From Sambucus nigra (Eukaryota; Streptophyta; Magnoliopsida; Dipsacales; Adoxaceae), in assembly GCA_949130495.1 (NCBI GenBank), contig OX422214.1:250360187-250424186 (forward strand): DNA of 64,000 bases, given 5' to 3'. This document shows, piece after piece, positions 59,128-64,000 of the stretch. The notes beneath the pieces were generated by a model. That model did no database searches, had not been told where the DNA came from, and was given only the letters and a program-made list of their open reading frames with translations. Positions within the stretch are counted from its first letter, which is position 1, and each line of letters opens with the position of its first letter. Both the position numbers and the translations under genes were made by a program.

Positions 59128-59480
59128 TTTCTACATTCTTCTCCTCTTTTACGACGATCGATTTATATCCGTGGTAGCCCTCGAAGATCGACGCGAGTGG
59201 TAGAAAGAGGACTCCCTTTATCCTCGAATCCCCGCACGTGGGGAGAGAGGGATTTCTCTGGTTTTCTCTCCCTTCCAATTTTGGGGTTGGCCCGCGCTAG
59301 AGGAATCCGAACCGGATTGCCACACGATGACTTTCACTCTATACCTTTACTTTAATTTTATTATAAAGAATGTTTGGCTAGTTAAAACTTCCTTTTTTTA
59401 TTTGTATTGTGATTTCGTTCATATTTGAAGGGGATATGTTATTAAAATGGCTTAATATTTAGTTAAGATTCTTTCCAGTT
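59128..59480. other. Unassigned sequence
   Basis: Relatively GC-rich for the window (59150-59320) with a 76-codon open frame but no recognisable domain. It is a candidate for single-copy flanking DNA; no gene is supported. Confidence 0.3.
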
Positions 59481-59732
59481 TTGTTTGATAGGGATGTAAA
59501 TGGATATTCAAAAATCAGAATCCGTCCGGTATTTGAATCCATTTTTTGCTAATATTTATCCTAATAGATATCTGGAAGAGAGGATTCGAATACGCCTTTT
59601 AAATATCTGAGAAAAATGGATATGAATTCGAATACGAATACTAAGGTATCCATCATGAATAATTTGTATCCAAAGCGGACTATCCTTATTTATGAATATT
59701 CGAGTCCGTAATATTATTTATTATATATTATT

Positions 59733-59734
<2 letters not shown>

Positions 59735-59767
<33 letters not shown>
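59735..59767. repeat. (TG)n microsatellite
   Basis: Uninterrupted TG repeats of about 33 bp within the hAT-like element. Confidence 0.95.
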
Positions 59768-59769
<2 letters not shown>

Positions 59770-60243
59770 TTGTAATTTAATTACCTTGATGTTTTTTTTG
59801 CAAACAATGTCAATCATTAATTATTTAACTTATAAATACAATAAGAAAATTGTATTCATTTGTCTCTTGTTTTTAGTACCTTTTCACACATTGTGTATCT
59901 ATTTTACATTGGCCATCTTATTGTCTAAAGTCATTATAACTGTGGCATTGTATCATTTGAATGATATATTCTTGATAACTCATAAATAAAGGTCTTACGT
60001 CACCCGCTCTTTATTCCTTTGTGCGTTCACTAAAATAATTTCTCAAACTCTCATTAACCCGACATGACCCAATATTGGTCAATAAAGTGTCACTTAATGC
60101 ACATTGAATGTTAGAACTTGTTTGAAGCCTCTTAAAATTTGATTCTCTGTCCGTCTTTAATAATATATTTTATATTATTTAAAATGTTGTTTAAAAAATA
60201 TTTTGTTATGATTTATCAAATTTTCAAAGGAATGCTCGATAAT

Positions 60244-60248
<5 letters not shown>

Positions 60249-60289
<41 letters not shown>
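60249..60289. repeat. (TA)n microsatellite
   Basis: About 41 bp of TA repeats within the hAT-like element. Confidence 0.95.
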
Positions 60290-60295
<6 letters not shown>

Positions 60296-60454
60296 TACAA
60301 ATGGATATGGATATTATCCGAATCTAACAAATTCGAATGGACACGGATAAGGATAGTTTGTATACTATCCGAGAGGATATGAATAGTGTACTTGTAAACG
60401 GATACAGATAATGGATAGAATAGTATTCATCCATTTTACACCCCTATTGTTAGG

Positions 60455-61702
60455 TTTCTTTATGATTAAAATAGATTACTACTTGAGTATTTATTATATT
60501 TAATAAGTATTAATTTGTGAGTGTTGTTTATAAAAATATAGTTGCTTATGTTTATACGTTTTGAGTGTTCTTTAAAAGATGGTGGCTTTTTTTTAATATT
60601 CTTGTTACCAACTATAACCTGTATAAAAGAAAACATCGTTGTCTATTGAATATGGTTTATTATGAGTACAAAATTTTGTTATTATTCAAAGCCAATAAAG
60701 CTTAGTACGAATTTTTTATATTTATTTTGAACAAAAAACATCTTTCACTTTTAGTATTCAATTATTCCAATAAGTTGAGTCAAGAAATTATATTATTTGT
60801 TTGTTGAATCATAGTATAATGTACAAGCAACTTGATTTAGGATTAACTTTTAGATGAGTTGAAAGATTTTGAAAAAAAATATCATATTTTCTTAGTTGAA
60901 CATCTGTTGAATAAAATGATCGTGTGACCATTTAATACAATACTAGCTATTAGTACATAAGTGATGCAAATGTAACGTGTGTTGAATTTTAGTGTTTTGT
61001 AAAACTCTAATTATATTTTTTAATAAAAAACAATTTAATACTAAAAATTACAATGTATTGCATTTACCTAATTTATTTCCAGTGCATACATTTTCACCCT
61101 TTGCAATAGACATCTTGATGATTTAATAAGAATCACAAATCCATAACGCCTAAACAACTTGTTTATTTTAAACAATTTCTAATGTAAAATAGGGATTCGA
61201 ACTCTATGTTACCTCATATATAGTGATTTGGAGAGGGAAATAGTCCCCAAAGAAGCTAACCGAAAATGGAAGGTTTTAGAATAAACCTTCTACATTCTAC
61301 ATAATATTAATATCCTATCCATACCTCATATGAGTACAAGTATGACATGAAATGGAAACAATATAAATTTACCCATCTATATTATTTATGTCATTCTCCC
61401 TCTTAAAAGGAGTTTTTTTAATCAACAAATGGTTTGAATCTAAAGGCTTGTGTGGTTTGAATTATCTACGTTAAGGCATTTATAAGGTTTGCAAATACAA
61501 CTATATCCTTTCTAATTGCCTTTTTTGTTAAAGAAACTATTTTTAAAGGATCTTGGCTCCACATATATATGTCTCTTTACTAAAGTAAGACTGATAAAAT
61601 ATTCACCCTCTTACATTTGATGAAGGGTCTCATTAGATCAAACGTTAGAAGTTACTATGGACAAGAGTTGGATTGAGTTGATTAATAAGAACTCATAGGC
61701 TT
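60455..61702. other. Unassigned AT-rich sequence
   Basis: Strongly A/T-rich with no open frame or repeat structure I can name. It lies between the hAT-like MITE and LTR F. Confidence 0.4.
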
Positions 61703-64000
61703 TGTAACACCCCGCCTAATTAAATACCGGGTGGCCAGTCCCATACCAAATTAAAACAGAATATACAGTTGGCTCATTCTTAGCATCACTGTCGAAAACA
61801 TTTACAACTCACCCAATAGCCAATTAAGCCGGTGTTAAAAACTTTCCAAATTTAAATTTCAACAGAATCATTTTTAGTTTAAGAATAACACTACACGTTT
61901 TATTCTACAACACTGATAACACAATAAATAACACAAAAGAATTTAGATGCAATTGGAATAAACATTTCCAAATAATATTAACTGTATTAAAAAGACACGA
62001 ATACAATAGTATTTGACTCCGATAGAAAATGATAACTGAAATCCTTTGGGCGACATGCCCCAACTAAGAGAATACCGTGAATCAAATGAAGATAGGCATC
62101 TAAGCAATAATCCAAAGCTCCATATCTTATCGTAATCCGCTAAGGTTGGCGTCCCTGTTGCTGGACACCTGATATAGAAGATACAATAGAAAAGAAAATA
62201 TGCAAGGAAACGGGTCAGAGCCCGAATGTGAAAATAATTTTTAAAACAGCAAGTATTTAACAAGTGCAATAAAGCATTTATTATGTACATGTTAGATCCA
62301 ACTCTCACTTGCTATTCTCACCTCTCAACTAGAGTGCACACTTAACGTTTCCTATTAACCTCCTAGTTAATGGTTCCTCTTTTCTAGTCTCCATATTATA
62401 ATTCCATCCCAATATCATAATCCCCGTATGTCCCATACCATACGTCACATTATTATTCATTTACACTTCTCATCGTTTCTCATTAACATGAATCATTTCT
62501 CATTAATATGAATTAAGTTTTTGAATAAACATTCATTAACTTAATTCCATTATCTTTCTCTATTCACCGTTATCTACAATTATCACCGTAGATAATTTAA
62601 CCACAATAAATCCAATCATTCATTTAATCCATTATATATATATTCATATATAATAACGCACCCCAAGTCACAGCTGCGGTGCAATGCATTACTCTGCTAT
62701 CATATCCCAATATCGCTTGTCGCCGAATAAGGGACTAAAGGTTCGTTAAGATTCCTCGAACCACAAACAACAACACAATCATTGGAGGCGAACATAGTTC
62801 TCATACCCATGGGTCACGCACATACCTACGTACCCATAGTCAGCGTACTTATCAACCCCCCGATAAGTCTTTCATAGACCTATGTTCTCGAGCGACAAAT
62901 CAAAGATCCCATGGATTCATCAGGATATGACTGCCCTCACGCGCAAACCTCCCACCTATAGCAAGTAAGCTAGGTATGTCATACACATAAATCATCAATC
63001 AATCAAATAGGTGTTATCATACCTATAGTATACTAACAACAAGGTACTCACATTAACCTTAGATTATTCCCTTACGTAGCATTATATCTCTTTAAATCCC
63101 ACGTATTAAAATGTCATATCTTTACTTCATAATTTAATTATCCTCGCATCCTATAACATCTCTCCACTCCCTACGTCGTTAAGGTTCATGCGCGGAGCGT
63201 CTCGCAAAGCGAAATCCAAACAAGGAACCCCTCCAATACACTACTACTTAACTTTGTCGAACGTGGAGGTCCGTCAACTTCAAATACGAGATCGGGATAA
63301 CCTCATACCCTCTTTCAACCAAATGTGTTCTAAACTCCCATCTCTATCCAGGAGTCATACTGCTAAGCGCTCTTGTATTACATCCGTCCTTGCAAAATCA
63401 ATAATGAGCTTAAACTCAGTCCTTGATGTTCAAATTGTAACCCTAAGGCTACCCTCACTTATTTTAAATTAGCCCTACTGGACCTATCATTAATCCTCAT
63501 ACATACCAATTAGAATCCAACACGTGAATCTAGGAACCGAAATATCTTTCAATTTAATTATCATCATTCTTTATCAAATAAATCCCAATCAAATTAATCC
63601 AAGTCTTATCAAGGGTCTACTGATCTTTTCTAAGTCCCATAATATCCAATTAATAATCACCAAAGATCCACAAAAGTTTTGGAATAAGAACCAACATTAA
63701 AAAGAAACAACATCATGAATTCTCATATTTTAAATACTCAGAAAAATCAGATCCAAAAATTATTCAAATCATCAATCCGACTTCAGATTTGGATTCTACA
63801 CGAAAAATTGAGTCAGGTATGTGTTCTGAGTTTTTCTTAAATCTCATCCAAATGCACTCAGAAAGAAGATCTAAACATTCCAAATTGGCTCTTCTCATTC
63901 CACTCGTTTTTGCCTCTTTTTCCAGAAAATTATCAACATATTAACTTCAAGAACACTAAATTATTTTCAGAATTTCTTCCACAAATTGATGAATATTTAT
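61703..64000 (-). mobile_element. Gypsy LTR family F, running off the window
   Basis: It begins TGTAACACCCCGCCTAATTAAATACCGGG, followed by TCTTAGCATCACTGTCGAAAAC, GGCGTCCCTG...GGACACCT and hairpin CGGGTCAGAGCCCG (62211-62224), in the same order as LTRs A, E and B. The GTCTCGCAAAGCGAAATCC block occurs near 63200. The far end of the LTR, and any internal region, lie beyond the window. Confidence 0.8.

Larger units (their letters stand above)
59489..60446. mobile_element. hAT-like MITE with internal microsatellites
   Basis: Ends read TAGGGATGTAAATGGAT and, reverse-complemented from the right, TAGGGGTGTAAAATGGAT. Flanks TTGTTTGA (59481-59488) and TTGTTAGG (60447-60454) agree at the first five positions, as an eroded 8-bp hAT duplication would. 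The subterminal zones carry GGATA/TATCC-rich inverted sequence (GGATAT, CCGAATACG). A TG microsatellite (59735-59767) and a TA microsatellite (60249-60289) lie inside. No transposase is present. Confidence 0.65.

Noticed and set aside
59125..59355. Host gene exon at the GC-richer patch
   Set aside because: A 76-codon frame with no domain, no clear splice context and proximity to transposon ends; insufficient support.

Overview
The window looks like an intergenic, heterochromatin-type stretch of a flowering-plant nuclear genome, probably a eudicot. It is AT-rich and made almost entirely of nested LTR retrotransposons and DNA-transposon pieces. I found no convincing host protein gene, tRNA or rRNA. 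The plant assignment rests on Ty3/gypsy chromovirus (Tekay/Del-like) elements with 2.7-3.6 kb LTRs that begin TGTRAYA and end in TRTYACA, a SIRE-like Copia derivative, a Tat-like gypsy element, CACTA ends, a PIF/Harbinger-like MITE and a hAT-like MITE. The species cannot be named from this.

Layout. 1-1035: end of a CACTA-like element. 1036-3298: truncated gypsy LTR (family E'). About 3.7-11.6 kb: old, shredded minus-strand Tekay-like element D (3' LTR, gag-pol relics, PBS, broken 5' LTR). 11649-22266: LTR of another element (G), split by a Copia-type TR-GAG element (11800-21801, TSD CATTA) that is itself split by a solo Tekay LTR (16918-19892, TSD GGGAG). 22755-23131: MITE. 23615-50237: minus-strand Tekay element B (LTRs of 2746 bp each, TSD GTTTG). 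Its integrase is interrupted by plus-strand Tekay element A (27292 to about 43593), and A's 3' LTR is interrupted by a non-autonomous Tat-like element C (35744-43032, TSD CTCAG, LTRs identical by eye). 50243-54087: unassigned. 54088-59127: 56-bp minisatellite split by a 3576-bp solo LTR (family E, TSD CTTAA), then a CACTA-like terminus. 59489-60446: hAT-like MITE. 61703-64000: start of another gypsy LTR (family F) that leaves the window.

Nesting gives the order of events: D is oldest, G and B came later, A jumped into B, and C jumped into A most recently. Every gag-pol frame is broken by stops or frameshifts, so these copies could move only with proteins supplied in trans.

The most interesting signal is non-coding. 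LTRs of several families (A, B, E, E' and the Copia element) each carry a cluster of perfect self-complementary palindromes with TCGA at the centre. The flanking bases differ by family (CTCGTTCGAACGAG, GTCGATCGATCGAC, ACCGGTCGACCGGT), and in several cases the cluster is followed by a TTTTGRCAGTTT-like box. The Copia LTR and the gypsy family-A LTR share both the same palindrome and a second motif, CTTCTAACGA, although the elements belong to different superfamilies.
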